Assembly (NCBI GenBank): GCA_001898965.1
Contig: MKVW01000007.1
Location: forward strand, 87,391 to 134,087
Reading direction: 5' to 3'
DNA from: Rhizobiales bacterium 62-17
Lineage (GTDB): Bacteria; Pseudomonadota; Alphaproteobacteria; Rhizobiales; Beijerinckiaceae
DNA: 46,697 nucleotides
Shown: positions 17,157 to 24,619 of the stretch, piece by piece
How the letters are laid out: each line of letters opens with the position of its first letter
Numbering within the stretch: the stretch's first letter is position 1
Position numbers and translations under genes: made by a program
The notes under the pieces: model-generated
What the model was told of the DNA's origin: nothing
Seen by the model: only the letters and a program-made list of their open reading frames with translations
The model's database searches: none

Positions 17157-18164
17157 CTACCCGCCCCCCGCCACCGGATAAGGCCCCTCCTCGAAGACCC
17201 TGTCGTGATAGCCCTTGCTGCCGACGGCCAGGGCGAGCGGACTGCGAAAATCGCGGCCCTCTCGTAGGCATTCCAGCACGTGAGCGAAATTATAGCTTGG
17301 ATTCCATCCGAGCTCGCGCCGCGCCAGGTCATTGACATAGACCCGGTCAATCGACGGGAAGAGATGCCAGTCCTTTTTCGAAAAAAGCGCCGCGCAGTCG
17401 GGATAGAGCCGCCGCATTACGCCAGCCGCATCCTGGCGCAGATCCGCGAGATCGTCCTGGCCGAACGGGCTCGTCGCCGAAACGATGTAGCGGGCAAAGC
17501 CCATTGTCGGCGCACGCTCGGCAGCGCACAGATGGGCCTCGACCGCATCGGCGATGTCGAGGCGGCGATGCAGCAATTCGTTGGCTTGCGCATTGTCGAG
17601 ATCAAAACGTGCACGCATGGCGGCATCGTCATCGGCCTCCGGGAAGAAACGCGACGTGCGCAGAACGATCACCGGCAGCTTATGCCGGCGTGCAAACAAT
17701 TCGCTGAGCGTCTCAGCCATCAGTTTGGTCGTGCCATAAATGTTCTTGGGTACGGGGGTTACCCCCTCGGTTACCCAAGCGGCAGGCTCCCCCGGTGCTG
17801 GCGTCAACGCGCTTCCGAAGGTACTCGTCGTGCTGGTGAAGACGAAACCTTCGACACCCGCCGTTACGGCTTCTTCGAGAAGCCGTAACGTGCCGGTGAC
17901 ATTGACGTCGACAAAGTCCTGCGCCGTATGGGTGGCCACATGCGGTTTATGCAGGGTCGCGGCATGCAGAACCGTACCGATCCCCTTCATGCAATCCCGC
18001 ACGAAAGCGGCATCCAGGATGGAGCCCACGTGATCGGTAAAGGCCGACGACTTGATATCGATGCCTCGCACGGGCATTCCCCGCGCCCGAAGCGTCCGAA
18101 CCAGCGCTTCGCCGAGATGGCCGGCGCTGCCGGTTACCAGAATGATCTTTGAGCTGTCCTTCAT
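17157..18164 (-). CDS. NAD(P)-dependent epimerase/dehydratase (extended SDR)
   Basis: A 335-residue Rossmann protein. The cofactor loop is TGSAGHLGEAL (about 11-21); the catalytic tyrosine and lysine appear as IYGTTK, and a serine/threonine-rich segment (FVFTSTTSTFGS) supplies the SDR serine. The C-terminal substrate domain (LGWNPSYNFAHVLECL) fits nucleotide-sugar or related epimerases and dehydratases, yet no exact substrate follows. It ends PYPVAGGG. It lies 43 bases downstream of the MerR regulator on the same strand, so the regulator probably controls it. Confidence 0.88.
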   Translation of the reverse strand: MKDSSKIILVTGSAGHLGEALVRTLRARGMPVRGIDIKSSAFTDHVGSILDAAFVRDCMKGIGTVLHAATLHKPHVATHTAQDFVDVNVTGTLRLLEEAVTAGVEGFVFTSTTSTFGSALTPAPGEPAAWVTEGVTPVPKNIYGTTKLMAETLSELFARRHKLPVIVLRTSRFFPEADDDAAMRARFDLDNAQANELLHRRLDIADAVEAHLCAAERAPTMGFARYIVSATSPFGQDDLADLRQDAAGVMRRLYPDCAALFSKKDWHLFPSIDRVYVNDLARRELGWNPSYNFAHVLECLREGRDFRSPLALAVGSKGYHDRVFEEGPYPVAGGG

Positions 18165-18207
18165 AGGCCAGGATTAGCGCGGATGACGTGGGACGGCCAT
18201 GCATATA

Positions 18208-19173
18208 TTATGCGTGGCCGCTTTCGTCGTTCCTGCCAAGCAAAACGCCCATGGCGGTGTGGATCCACAACCACTCATTGCTGAACGCATCGGATGGATC
18301 GTCGCCACGCAGGATCGCCAGCAATTGTTGATAACGTCCGGCACGATCGTGATGCCGGTGATATTGATCGAGGTGCCACTGGATGAGCGAGCGATCCGGT
18401 TCTCGCTGCATGGCTTGCGCGGAAGCTTCGAGCCAAGCGCGCGCGATCCGCAGGCCTGTCTCGCCTTTCGGGTCCTCCTTGCGCGCGATGGCCGCCTTCA
18501 CATCGTCGAAAGTCGCATTGGCCGCCTTGGCATAGACGTTGGGATCGAAATCCTTGGTCCACATCGTCTGGGCGCCAGCTTTGATTTCCGCCAGGTAGGA
18601 CTCGTCCGACAGGATCGTCATGATCTCGTTCCAGGCATCGATCTGCGCTGGCGTCGGCTCGTCCGGCAATGTCGGCGTGGCGGCATCGACCATCTGCTGC
18701 CTCCAGGCATCGTCGATATGCGCGCCAGCCGCGACCTTGTCGTAAAATTGTTCGACAGCGGCGCGGAACTGGGTTTGCGAAAGATGGGTCATGGTCCAGA
18801 GTCTCCTGAGATCAGCTTCCGTGGGATCGGCTGTCCGCAAGGCAGCTCTCAGGGTGGCGGCGATGCGACGCTGCGCGCGCATTTCCGCCACCAGCGTCTG
18901 TAAACGCATTTCAAGAACCTGCCGGAGCGGTAGCCGCCGAGCAAGCAGCTTGCCGATGGCCTCAAGACCAATGCCAGCTTGTCGCAACGCTCGGATGAGA
19001 TCGAGACGGGCCACATCGTCGTCGGAATAGATCCGGTAGTTACTCGCGCTGCGCAGGCGCGGCGGCAACAATTTCCGGTCGGAATAAAACCGAATTGTGC
19101 GCACCGACACGCCGCTGAGTTTGGCCAACTCGCCGATGGTGTAGTTTTTCTCGCTGTGGTTCGTCTCGCTCAT
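18208..19173 (-). CDS. MerR-family transcriptional regulator
   Basis: A 321-residue regulator. The MerR winged helix (YTIGELAKLSGVSVRTIRFY, then LLPPRLRSASNYRIYS) is followed by a coiled-coil dimer helix and a large helical C-terminal region of about 190 residues that has no metal-binding cysteines. It therefore probably senses an organic ligand or protein rather than a metal. The region upstream carries a 17-base perfect palindrome inside a promoter with a 19-base spacer, the geometry MerR proteins need, so it should control itself. The predicted transcript starts about at the ATG and no ribosome site is visible, which suggests a leaderless mRNA. The epimerase gene follows after 43 bases. 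Confidence 0.9.
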   Translation of the reverse strand: MSETNHSEKNYTIGELAKLSGVSVRTIRFYSDRKLLPPRLRSASNYRIYSDDDVARLDLIRALRQAGIGLEAIGKLLARRLPLRQVLEMRLQTLVAEMRAQRRIAATLRAALRTADPTEADLRRLWTMTHLSQTQFRAAVEQFYDKVAAGAHIDDAWRQQMVDAATPTLPDEPTPAQIDAWNEIMTILSDESYLAEIKAGAQTMWTKDFDPNVYAKAANATFDDVKAAIARKEDPKGETGLRIARAWLEASAQAMQREPDRSLIQWHLDQYHRHHDRAGRYQQLLAILRGDDPSDAFSNEWLWIHTAMGVLLGRNDESGHA

Positions 19174-19179
19174 GGCGCC

Positions 19180-19210
19180 GTCCTAGAGCCTCCACCAGGT
19201 GGAGGGTCAA
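19180..19210 (-). promoter_or_regulatory. MerR-type promoter and operator of the 18208-19173 regulator
   Basis: On the reverse strand TTGACC (19210-19205) and TAGGAC (19185-19180) are separated by 19 bases, the over-long spacer typical of MerR-controlled promoters. A perfect palindrome, CCTCCACC-A-GGTGGAGG (19189-19205), fills the spacer and just enters the -35. The -10 ends seven bases before the ATG at 19173, so transcription should begin at or next to the start codon. Confidence 0.75.
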
Positions 19211-19276
19211 GCGCCACATCCGCCGGTTTATCGAAACGTCTAGGCGGCAATCGTTCCAATATCCAGTGACGACCTG

Positions 19277-19305
19277 CAAAAGCCGGCGCGGACATCGCGC
19301 CGGCT
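19277..19305 (-). terminator. Hairpin near the MerR gene, downstream of the 19316-19693 gene
   Basis: Read on the reverse strand this is a 10-base perfect stem, AGCCGGCGCG and CGCGCCGGCT, with a five-base loop followed by TTTT. It begins 11 bases after the stop codon of the 125-residue exported protein gene (19316-19693), so it is its likely intrinsic terminator. It also shields the MerR promoter further downstream. Confidence 0.8.
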
Positions 19306-19315
19306 CAATATTCGT

Positions 19316-19693
19316 CTATTCCAGAACCTCGACAACATGTCCGTCATTGGGATCGACGATCACACGGCGTTGTTCAATGACGACCGGGCGATCGCGCACG
19401 TAGGGCGATGACGGGTCCACCGCCTCGATGTTGCGGATGTTGCGCGGCGGGCGTGGCGTGGTGTCGATCATTTCGTTGGGATAAGGCGCGACGGTAACAG
19501 GTCTCCCCATGGATGGCTGTCGAATATACTCACGCTCTCGCACGACCGTCCGCTGATTGTACGGATCGACTTGAATATATTCCCGAACGATCGTCCGTTG
19601 CCGTGGCTGAACATAGACTTCCTGTGCGATACTGGCACCGGTGCCGATCAAAAACATGGTGCCCGCAAGGGCCATCCCTGTTGTAAGGCGCAT
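19316..19693 (-). CDS. Small exported protein, unknown function
   Basis: A 125-residue protein with a signal peptide (MRLTTGMALAGTMFLIGTGA, cut near SIAQE). The mature part is rich in arginine, valine and proline, with a twofold pattern: QRTIVREYIQVDPYNQ is followed by QRTVVREREYIRQ, and the end has RPVVIEQRRVIVDPNDG. It looks like the small periplasmic proteins common in rhizobia (DUF1236-like in style), but I cannot name it. The start at 19693 has GAGGAGG eight bases upstream; the longer frame does not begin with a signal peptide. It forms a single-gene unit closed by a strong terminator. Confidence 0.75.
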   Translation of the reverse strand: MRLTTGMALAGTMFLIGTGASIAQEVYVQPRQRTIVREYIQVDPYNQRTVVREREYIRQPSMGRPVTVAPYPNEMIDTTPRPPRNIRNIEAVDPSSPYVRDRPVVIEQRRVIVDPNDGHVVEVLE

Positions 19694-19908
19694 GATGGCC
19701 TCCTCTAGTTGCCACCCGCCCCGAAGCAAACTCCGGCAGTCCATGATCGTTCCGACAGGAATCTGAATTGAACGACGCCACATGCGTGGCGAAAGCGCCG
19801 CATATGTGTTGCTTTGCCGATTTGCGGAACCATCGCCACTGATGCCTGTTGGCTTTTATATCGCGCGCCGCGCGATCGAGCTGACAATCCCAGCCTGAGG
19901 AGGCAGCT

Positions 19909-20091
19909 TTGGTTTTTCGCATCTCCCCCATCCGCGCACGACAGGGCAGCAAAGGCATGCGCGTGCTCGCCATTCTGCTAGGCAGCCTCGTTCTCGCATT
20001 AATGGCTTGGTTCGCGGCGGAAATTTACGGGGTGTCGAACTCGCGCCATGGTTCCCCGGTCGACAACAGCGCGCCAACACAACAACAATAG
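19909..20091 (+). CDS. Small single-pass membrane protein, TTG start likely
   Basis: A 60-residue protein with one membrane helix (RVLAILLGSLVLALMAWFAA) and a polar tail ending in APTQQQ. The best ribosome site, GAGGAGG, sits six bases before a TTG at 19909. The only later ATG (19957) has just a weak AAAGG too close to it. Both starts give the same helix. Small proteins like this are easily missed; I cannot assign a function. It converges on the basic protein gene, with seven bases between the stops. Confidence 0.55.
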   Translation: MVFRISPIRARQGSKGMRVLAILLGSLVLALMAWFAAEIYGVSNSRHGSPVDNSAPTQQQ

Positions 20092-20098
20092 CCGACGT

Positions 20099-20404
20099 TC
20101 ACTTCGCGGCGCGGCGTTTGCGCGTGGCCGCCGCCTTCTTCGCCGAAGCCGAACGCGCGCTGGCAGGACGGCGCGCCGCGGCTTTCCCGCCCAGGCGTCC
20201 ACCCTTGCGGGCCGCGACCTTCGTGTCGGGGACCCCACGGCCGGAGCCTGATTTATTGCCGCCGCCACTTTCCTTATTGACGGTGGCCCAGGCGCGCCGC
20301 TCGGCCTCATCCTCGGGAATGCCGCGTTTCTCGTAGCCTTCCTCGATATGTTCAGCCTTGCGTTTCTGCTTGTCGGTGTATTTGTCCTTATCGCCTCTGG
20401 GCAT
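20099..20404 (-). CDS. Small basic 'plasmid stabilization'-type protein
   Basis: A 101-residue, strongly basic protein. The first half (MPRGDKDKYTDKQKRKAEHI, then EEGYEKRG, EAERRAWATVNKESGGG) is well conserved across rhizobia, where it is usually labelled a plasmid stabilization protein without proof. The second half is a lysine-, arginine- and alanine-rich tail (RKGGRLGGKAAARR, AKKAAATRKRRAAK) like histone-H1-type nucleoid proteins, so DNA or RNA binding is likely. AGGAG lies seven bases before the ATG at 20404. The gene is divergent from a glutathione transferase, with 127 bases between starts. Confidence 0.85.
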   Translation of the reverse strand: MPRGDKDKYTDKQKRKAEHIEEGYEKRGIPEDEAERRAWATVNKESGGGNKSGSGRGVPDTKVAARKGGRLGGKAAARRPASARSASAKKAAATRKRRAAK

Positions 20405-20531
20405 GGTTCGCTCCTGTGGCTGATCCGATACGGACCCAACTCCACGCCTTATGAACGGTTCCCCAATGCCTGCTGACACATCCTGACGGCAGGAGGTGGC
20501 TAGGTTCCATCACCGAGCGCAGGAGGACCAG

Positions 20532-21158
20532 ATGCTCAAGTTCTACTTCACGCCATTTTCCCGATCGACTGGCGTTCATTGGCTGCTGGAAGAACTCGGC
20601 ATTCCCTATGAGCCTGTGGTCATCGACATCCGTCAACCGGGCGGCGTGCCGGAGAGCTATCGCGCCATTCAACCGAACAAGAAAGTGCCGGCGATCGACC
20701 ATGACGGCACGGTCGTCACCGAGCGCGCCGCAATCTGCCAGTATCTGACCGAGGTCTTTCCGCAGGCCGGACTGGCGCCCCTGCCCGGCGATGCCAAACG
20801 CAGCGCGTTTCTGACCTGGATCGTCTATTGCGATTCCGTCTTCGACCCCTGTCTGGCGGCGCACGCGCAGAACATAGACTATCGGCGGAGCGCCTTCTCC
20901 TTCGGCTCCTTCGACGACATGATGGCCAATCTCGACAAACAGCTCGCGCGACATCCTTTCGCGATTGGCGATACGTTCTCCGCCGTCGATACGCAATTGG
21001 CGTCCGGCATTCACTTCGGCATCAACATTCTAAAAGCAATGCCGGCGACACCCGTGTTTGAAGCTTATCTCGGCCGCTGTATGGCCCGACCGGCCTTCCA
21101 ACGCGCGATGGAGCGGGAAGGCGCGGCCGCGAAGGACGTTACGCCGATGAGCTTCTGA
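20532..21158 (+). CDS. Glutathione S-transferase family protein
   Basis: A 208-residue cytosolic protein. The N-terminal thioredoxin-like domain (MLKFYFTPFSRSTGVHWLLE) holds the glutathione site, with NKKVPAIDHDG giving the conserved cis-proline and ERAAICQYL the gamma-glutamyl contact. The C-terminal helical domain follows, with FAIGDTFSAVDTQLASG as the N-capping box. The substrate is unknown. AGGAGG sits five bases before the ATG at 20532, which decides the start. It converges on the SMR exporter gene. A second glutathione transferase of a different class lies at 21519-22160. Confidence 0.92.
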   Translation: MLKFYFTPFSRSTGVHWLLEELGIPYEPVVIDIRQPGGVPESYRAIQPNKKVPAIDHDGTVVTERAAICQYLTEVFPQAGLAPLPGDAKRSAFLTWIVYCDSVFDPCLAAHAQNIDYRRSAFSFGSFDDMMANLDKQLARHPFAIGDTFSAVDTQLASGIHFGINILKAMPATPVFEAYLGRCMARPAFQRAMEREGAAAKDVTPMSF

Positions 21159-21181
21159 GCCAGATCGAACCCGATTTTGCT

Positions 21182-21511
21182 TTAAGCCGGCGCCCATTTC
21201 AACGCGGCAATGCCGGCGATGACCAAAGCGACCCCGGCGAGCCGCAGGGGATGCAGGGTTTCGCCGAACAGCCACACGCCCATCACCACCGTGCCGACGG
21301 CACCGATGCCGGTCCACACCGCGTAAGCGGTGCCGACCGGCAATACGTCGAGCGTGCGGCCGAGGAGATAGACGAAGATGCCGAGCAACACGAGCGAAAC
21401 GAGGCTCCAGCCTGGTCGCGTATAGCCTTGCGCATATTTCATCGCGATCGCCCAAGCGACATCGCATAAGCCCGCAACGACGAGCCAAAACCAGGCAGCG
21501 CTCTGTGTCAT
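21182..21511 (-). CDS. SMR-family exporter (SugE/Gdx-like) with aspartate at the key site
   Basis: A 109-residue four-helix transporter. The TM4-side segment VGTAYAVWTGIGAVGTVVMG is the signature of the Gdx/SugE branch, which exports guanidinium and some quaternary ammonium compounds in exchange for protons. In helix 1 the family has AGLLE with an essential glutamate (E13/E14); here it reads AGLCD, with D17 encoded by GAT. The proton- and substrate-binding carboxylate is kept but shortened by one carbon. It lies seven bases downstream of the beta-class glutathione transferase on the same strand, so the two are likely co-transcribed. Confidence 0.9.
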   Translation of the reverse strand: MTQSAAWFWLVVAGLCDVAWAIAMKYAQGYTRPGWSLVSLVLLGIFVYLLGRTLDVLPVGTAYAVWTGIGAVGTVVMGVWLFGETLHPLRLAGVALVIAGIAALKWAPA

Positions 21512-21518
21512 CTCGACC

Positions 21519-22160
21519 TCACGCAGCAGCTACTGGATCTTTGACTTGCAGGCCTTGCGCCAGCATGGCTTCCCGCACGGCAGGCCGCGCGGCAACGCGA
21601 TCCATCAAGGCACGCAGATAAGTGAAGCTTGAAAGATCAACCTTGGTGAATTGCGACCAGCCGACGATGGTGAACAGATAGGCGTCAGCCGGCGAGAAAT
21701 CCAAACCGAGCAAAAACGGTCCATTGGTGGCGAGCTGCGCGTCGACATAGGCCAGCCGTTGCGCGAGTTTGGCACGTGCCACGTCCTGCGCCTGCGCGCC
21801 ATATTCGGGATGGAAGAGCCACGGGCTGTACATCTTGTGTAGTTCGGTGCTGATGAAAACGAGCCATTGCTCGAGCCGGACGCGGGCTAACGTGCCAGGC
21901 GGCGGCACGAGTTTGTTCTCCGGCTCATAGTCGGCCAGATACTGCATGATGGCGACGCCCTCGGTGAGGATAGCACCGTCGTCGAGCCGCAAGGCCGGCA
22001 CGTAGAGATTGGGATTGATGCTCGCGTAATCAGCGCCGCTGCCGGTCAGGCGTGGTGTCTTGCCCAGATCGACCCGTTCGAGGTCGAGCGCGATCTTGGC
22101 TTCATTGGCGACGATATGCGGCGCGAGCGAGCAGGTTCCGGGGGCATAATAGAGCTTCAT
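21519..22160 (-). CDS. gst: Beta-class glutathione S-transferase
   Basis: A 213-residue enzyme. The N-terminus MKLYYAPGTCSLAPHI has the cysteine at position 10 that defines bacterial beta-class transferases, which form a mixed disulfide with glutathione. NLYVPALRLDDG holds the cis-proline, and LLGLDFSPADAYLFTI the C-terminal capping box. The start at 22160 leaves a class-typical N-terminus; the longer frame to 22229 only adds unrelated residues. It is divergent from the LysR regulator, which lies on the other side of an inverted repeat, and is followed after seven bases by the SMR exporter. The pair looks like a small detoxification operon under that regulator. Confidence 0.92.
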   Translation of the reverse strand: MKLYYAPGTCSLAPHIVANEAKIALDLERVDLGKTPRLTGSGADYASINPNLYVPALRLDDGAILTEGVAIMQYLADYEPENKLVPPPGTLARVRLEQWLVFISTELHKMYSPWLFHPEYGAQAQDVARAKLAQRLAYVDAQLATNGPFLLGLDFSPADAYLFTIVGWSQFTKVDLSSFTYLRALMDRVAARPAVREAMLAQGLQVKDPVAAA

Positions 22161-22262
22161 AGGCCTTATCCTTGCGAGAGGCGCCGCGATGGCGCGATCG
22201 GTCGGTCGGTCGGAATATGGCGCCGGCACGTTCGCAATGCTCGTTGGGTTTCCGCCAGGCAG

Positions 22263-22280
22263 GCTTGCATGACTGCAAGC
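22263..22280. promoter_or_regulatory. Inverted repeat (LysR-type box) between gst and lysR
   Basis: GCTTGCA (22263-22269) and TGCAAGC (22274-22280) form a perfect 7-base inverted repeat with a four-base spacer, and contain a T-N11-A core (22265-22277) as expected for LysR binding. It ends 23 bases before the regulator's GTG start and 103 bases upstream of the divergent gst start. A short CGGT tandem repeat (about 22198-22213) lies nearer to gst. Confidence 0.6.
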
Positions 22281-22303
22281 GCTTGCTCTGCTAGAACGGG
22301 CGC

Positions 22304-23209
22304 GTGGAAGACTGGAACGACCTCAAACTGGTTCTGGCGGTGCATCGGGCTGGCAGCCTGACGCAGGCGGCCCAAATTCTCGCCATCGATCATTCGACCG
22401 CTTTCCGGCGGCTCAGGGCGCTGGAGACACGGCTCGACGTGCGCCTGTTCGAACGGCTGCCGGGTGGCGTCTACCAGACGACACCGGCGGGCGCGCGCAT
22501 GGCGGCCGGCGCCGAACGGATGGAGGACGAGGCGCTGGCCCTCGACCGCGACATCGTCGGCGGCGACCATCGCCTGTCCGGCCAATTGCGCATCACCTCG
22601 TCCGAAACCCTCGCCTACAGCCGCCTCACTGGCCACCTCGCCGCTTTCCGGCGGGCGCATCCCGGCATCGTCGTCGAACTGGTGATCGAGAACCGCGTGC
22701 TCAGCCTGTCACGACGCGAGGCCGATATCGCGCTGCGGCCGGTGCGGCCGAAGGAAGGCGAGTTGTGGGGCCGCAAACTGGCCGACATGGCTTGGGCGCT
22801 CTATGCGGCACCCGACTATCTTGAAACGCAGGGCAAATTGCGCCACGCCGAGGATATCGGCGGCCACGCGATCATCGGCTGGGAGGCCGGCACGGCCGGC
22901 ATCGGCGCGGCCGACTGGTTGGCCGAACATGTGCCGCCCTCGGCCTTCGTCTACCGCTCCAACAGTCTGGTCAATCAGTCGATTGCCGCCAAGGCCGGTG
23001 TCGGCATCACGCTGCTGCCCTGCTATCTCGGCGACAGCGAGACCGGCCTTGCCCGGGCGCTCGCTACGCCGATCACGGAGATCGCCGGCGAACTATGGAT
23101 CGTCACTCATGTCGACTTGAAGCAGACCGCGCGCGTGCGCGCCTTCTTCGATCTCGTCGGCGAGGCGTTGATCCGCGAACGCGATCTCTTCGAGGGCCGG
23201 CGGCTCTGA
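22304..23209 (+). CDS. LysR-family regulator, probable controller of the adjacent gst-SMR operon
   Basis: A 301-residue regulator that starts at a GTG. The winged helix is MEDWNDLKLVLAVHRAGSLT, then QAAQILAIDHSTAFRRLRALE; the effector domain begins near 95 (GQLRITSSETLAYSRL) and continues to the end. The family senses small molecules and often acts on a divergent gene. The inverted repeat 23 bases upstream, and the divergent beta-class transferase, fit control of the gst/SMR unit plus autoregulation. The ligand is unknown. It converges on the NDH-2 gene, with four bases between the stops. Confidence 0.92.
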   Translation: MEDWNDLKLVLAVHRAGSLTQAAQILAIDHSTAFRRLRALETRLDVRLFERLPGGVYQTTPAGARMAAGAERMEDEALALDRDIVGGDHRLSGQLRITSSETLAYSRLTGHLAAFRRAHPGIVVELVIENRVLSLSRREADIALRPVRPKEGELWGRKLADMAWALYAAPDYLETQGKLRHAEDIGGHAIIGWEAGTAGIGAADWLAEHVPPSAFVYRSNSLVNQSIAAKAGVGITLLPCYLGDSETGLARALATPITEIAGELWIVTHVDLKQTARVRAFFDLVGEALIRERDLFEGRRL

Positions 23210-23213
23210 TCGC

Positions 23214-24509
23214 TCAAGAAGCCGGATCGGAGCGTGCCGGCTGTTTTGCCTCCGGCGCGCGGCCGCCCGATGTAATCAGGCGGACGTTGCGGCCGAAGCC
23301 GACATAGGACCAGACCCAATCGAACATCACCGTGAGGCGATTGCGGAAATCGATCAGGAAGAAAATGTGGACGAGGCCCCAGAACAGCCAGGCCAGAAAC
23401 CCCTTGAAGCGCAGCCAGCCAAGATCGACCACCGCTTCGCCGCGGCCAATGGTGGCGAGACTGCCGCGATCGACATAGCTAAAAGCCGGCAGCGTGCGGC
23501 CTTCAAGCCGCGCACGGATCACATCGGCGACATAGCCGCCCTGCTGCTTCGCGGCGGGCGCGATGCCCGGCACCTGCTTGCCGTCAGAGGTCATCACCCG
23601 CGCGGCATCGCCGATGACGAAAATATCCGGATGGCCCGGCACCGATAGATCACTGGAAACCTCGACGCGCCCGGCGCGATCGAGCGGCACGCCCTCGCCA
23701 AGCCAGGCGCCGATCGGCGAGGCCTTAACGCCTGCGGCCCAGACGATGGTGCGGCAGGGAATGGTGGTCGCGCCTGCTTCGACACGATCGGGGAAACAGC
23801 CGGTCACCGGAAGATTCAACTTCACGTCGACGCCCAAGCGTTCAAGCCCGGCCTGCGCCGCCTTCGCCAGTTTCGGCGCCATGGCCGGCAGCACGCCCGA
23901 CCCTGCTTCGATCAGCACCACCCGTGCGGTCGTTGGGTCGATGTTACGAAAATCGTCAGCCAATGTGTGCCGCGCCAGTTCGGCGATGGCACCGGCCATT
24001 TCGACACCTGTCGGCCCGGCGCCGATGACCACAAAGGTGAGAAAGGCATCGCGCACCGCCGGATCGATCGCCAGCTCGGCCTGTTCGAAGGCCTCGAGAA
24101 TGCGCCGGCGGATAGCGGTGGCGTCGTCGAGGGTTTTCAGGCCGGGTGCAACCTCCGCCCATTCGTCGTGGCCAAAATAAGCATGGGTCGCGCCGGTGGC
24201 GAGGATCAGCGTGTCATAGGCGATCTCGCCGGCCTGACGGCCCAGCACCACTTTGCGCGCCGTATCGATACCGACGATCTCATCAAGCAGCACGGTGGCA
24301 TTGGCCTGGCGTCTGAGAATCGCGCGGATCGGCTGGGCAATCTGGCCCGGCGACAGCGCCGCCGTCGCCACCTGATAAAGCAAGGGCTGGAACAGGTGAT
24401 AATTGCGCCGATCGATCAAAATGACGTCGACCGGCAGCTTGCGCAGCGCCTTCGCCGCCGTGAGACCGCCGAAACCACCGCCTGCGATGACGACCCGTGG
24501 CCGAGACAT
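23214..24509 (-). CDS. ndh: Type II NADH:quinone dehydrogenase (NDH-2)
   Basis: A 431-residue membrane-associated FAD enzyme that passes electrons from NADH to quinone without pumping protons. The FAD loop is VVIAGGGFGGLTAAKAL (about 6-22), the NADH loop is VVIGAGPTGVEMAGAIAEL (about 160-178), and FVIGDAARV marks the second FAD contact. NDH-2 features RNYHLFQPLLYQVA and APAAKQQGGYVA, which line the quinone site, are present. The C-terminus has the amphipathic, hydrophobic segment (FLAWLFWGLVHIFFLIDFRN) that docks to the membrane. It stands alone, not in an nuo cluster. Confidence 0.94.
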   Translation of the reverse strand: MSRPRVVIAGGGFGGLTAAKALRKLPVDVILIDRRNYHLFQPLLYQVATAALSPGQIAQPIRAILRRQANATVLLDEIVGIDTARKVVLGRQAGEIAYDTLILATGATHAYFGHDEWAEVAPGLKTLDDATAIRRRILEAFEQAELAIDPAVRDAFLTFVVIGAGPTGVEMAGAIAELARHTLADDFRNIDPTTARVVLIEAGSGVLPAMAPKLAKAAQAGLERLGVDVKLNLPVTGCFPDRVEAGATTIPCRTIVWAAGVKASPIGAWLGEGVPLDRAGRVEVSSDLSVPGHPDIFVIGDAARVMTSDGKQVPGIAPAAKQQGGYVADVIRARLEGRTLPAFSYVDRGSLATIGRGEAVVDLGWLRFKGFLAWLFWGLVHIFFLIDFRNRLTVMFDWVWSYVGFGRNVRLITSGGRAPEAKQPARSDPAS

Positions 24510-24619
24510 AGCAATCCTTCCACCATTGTCCCTCGCCCCCAGGCTAGCACGACCGGGTGCGCCGCGCGCCGGTTTGTGCTTTAAGGCGGCCAGAGGGACT
24601 GAAACCGACAGGACGCAGC

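Noticed and set aside
17740..17780. GGGTA/TACCC-type repeats inside the epimerase gene
   Set aside because: Coincides with coding sequence for a conserved segment; no sign of a regulatory role.
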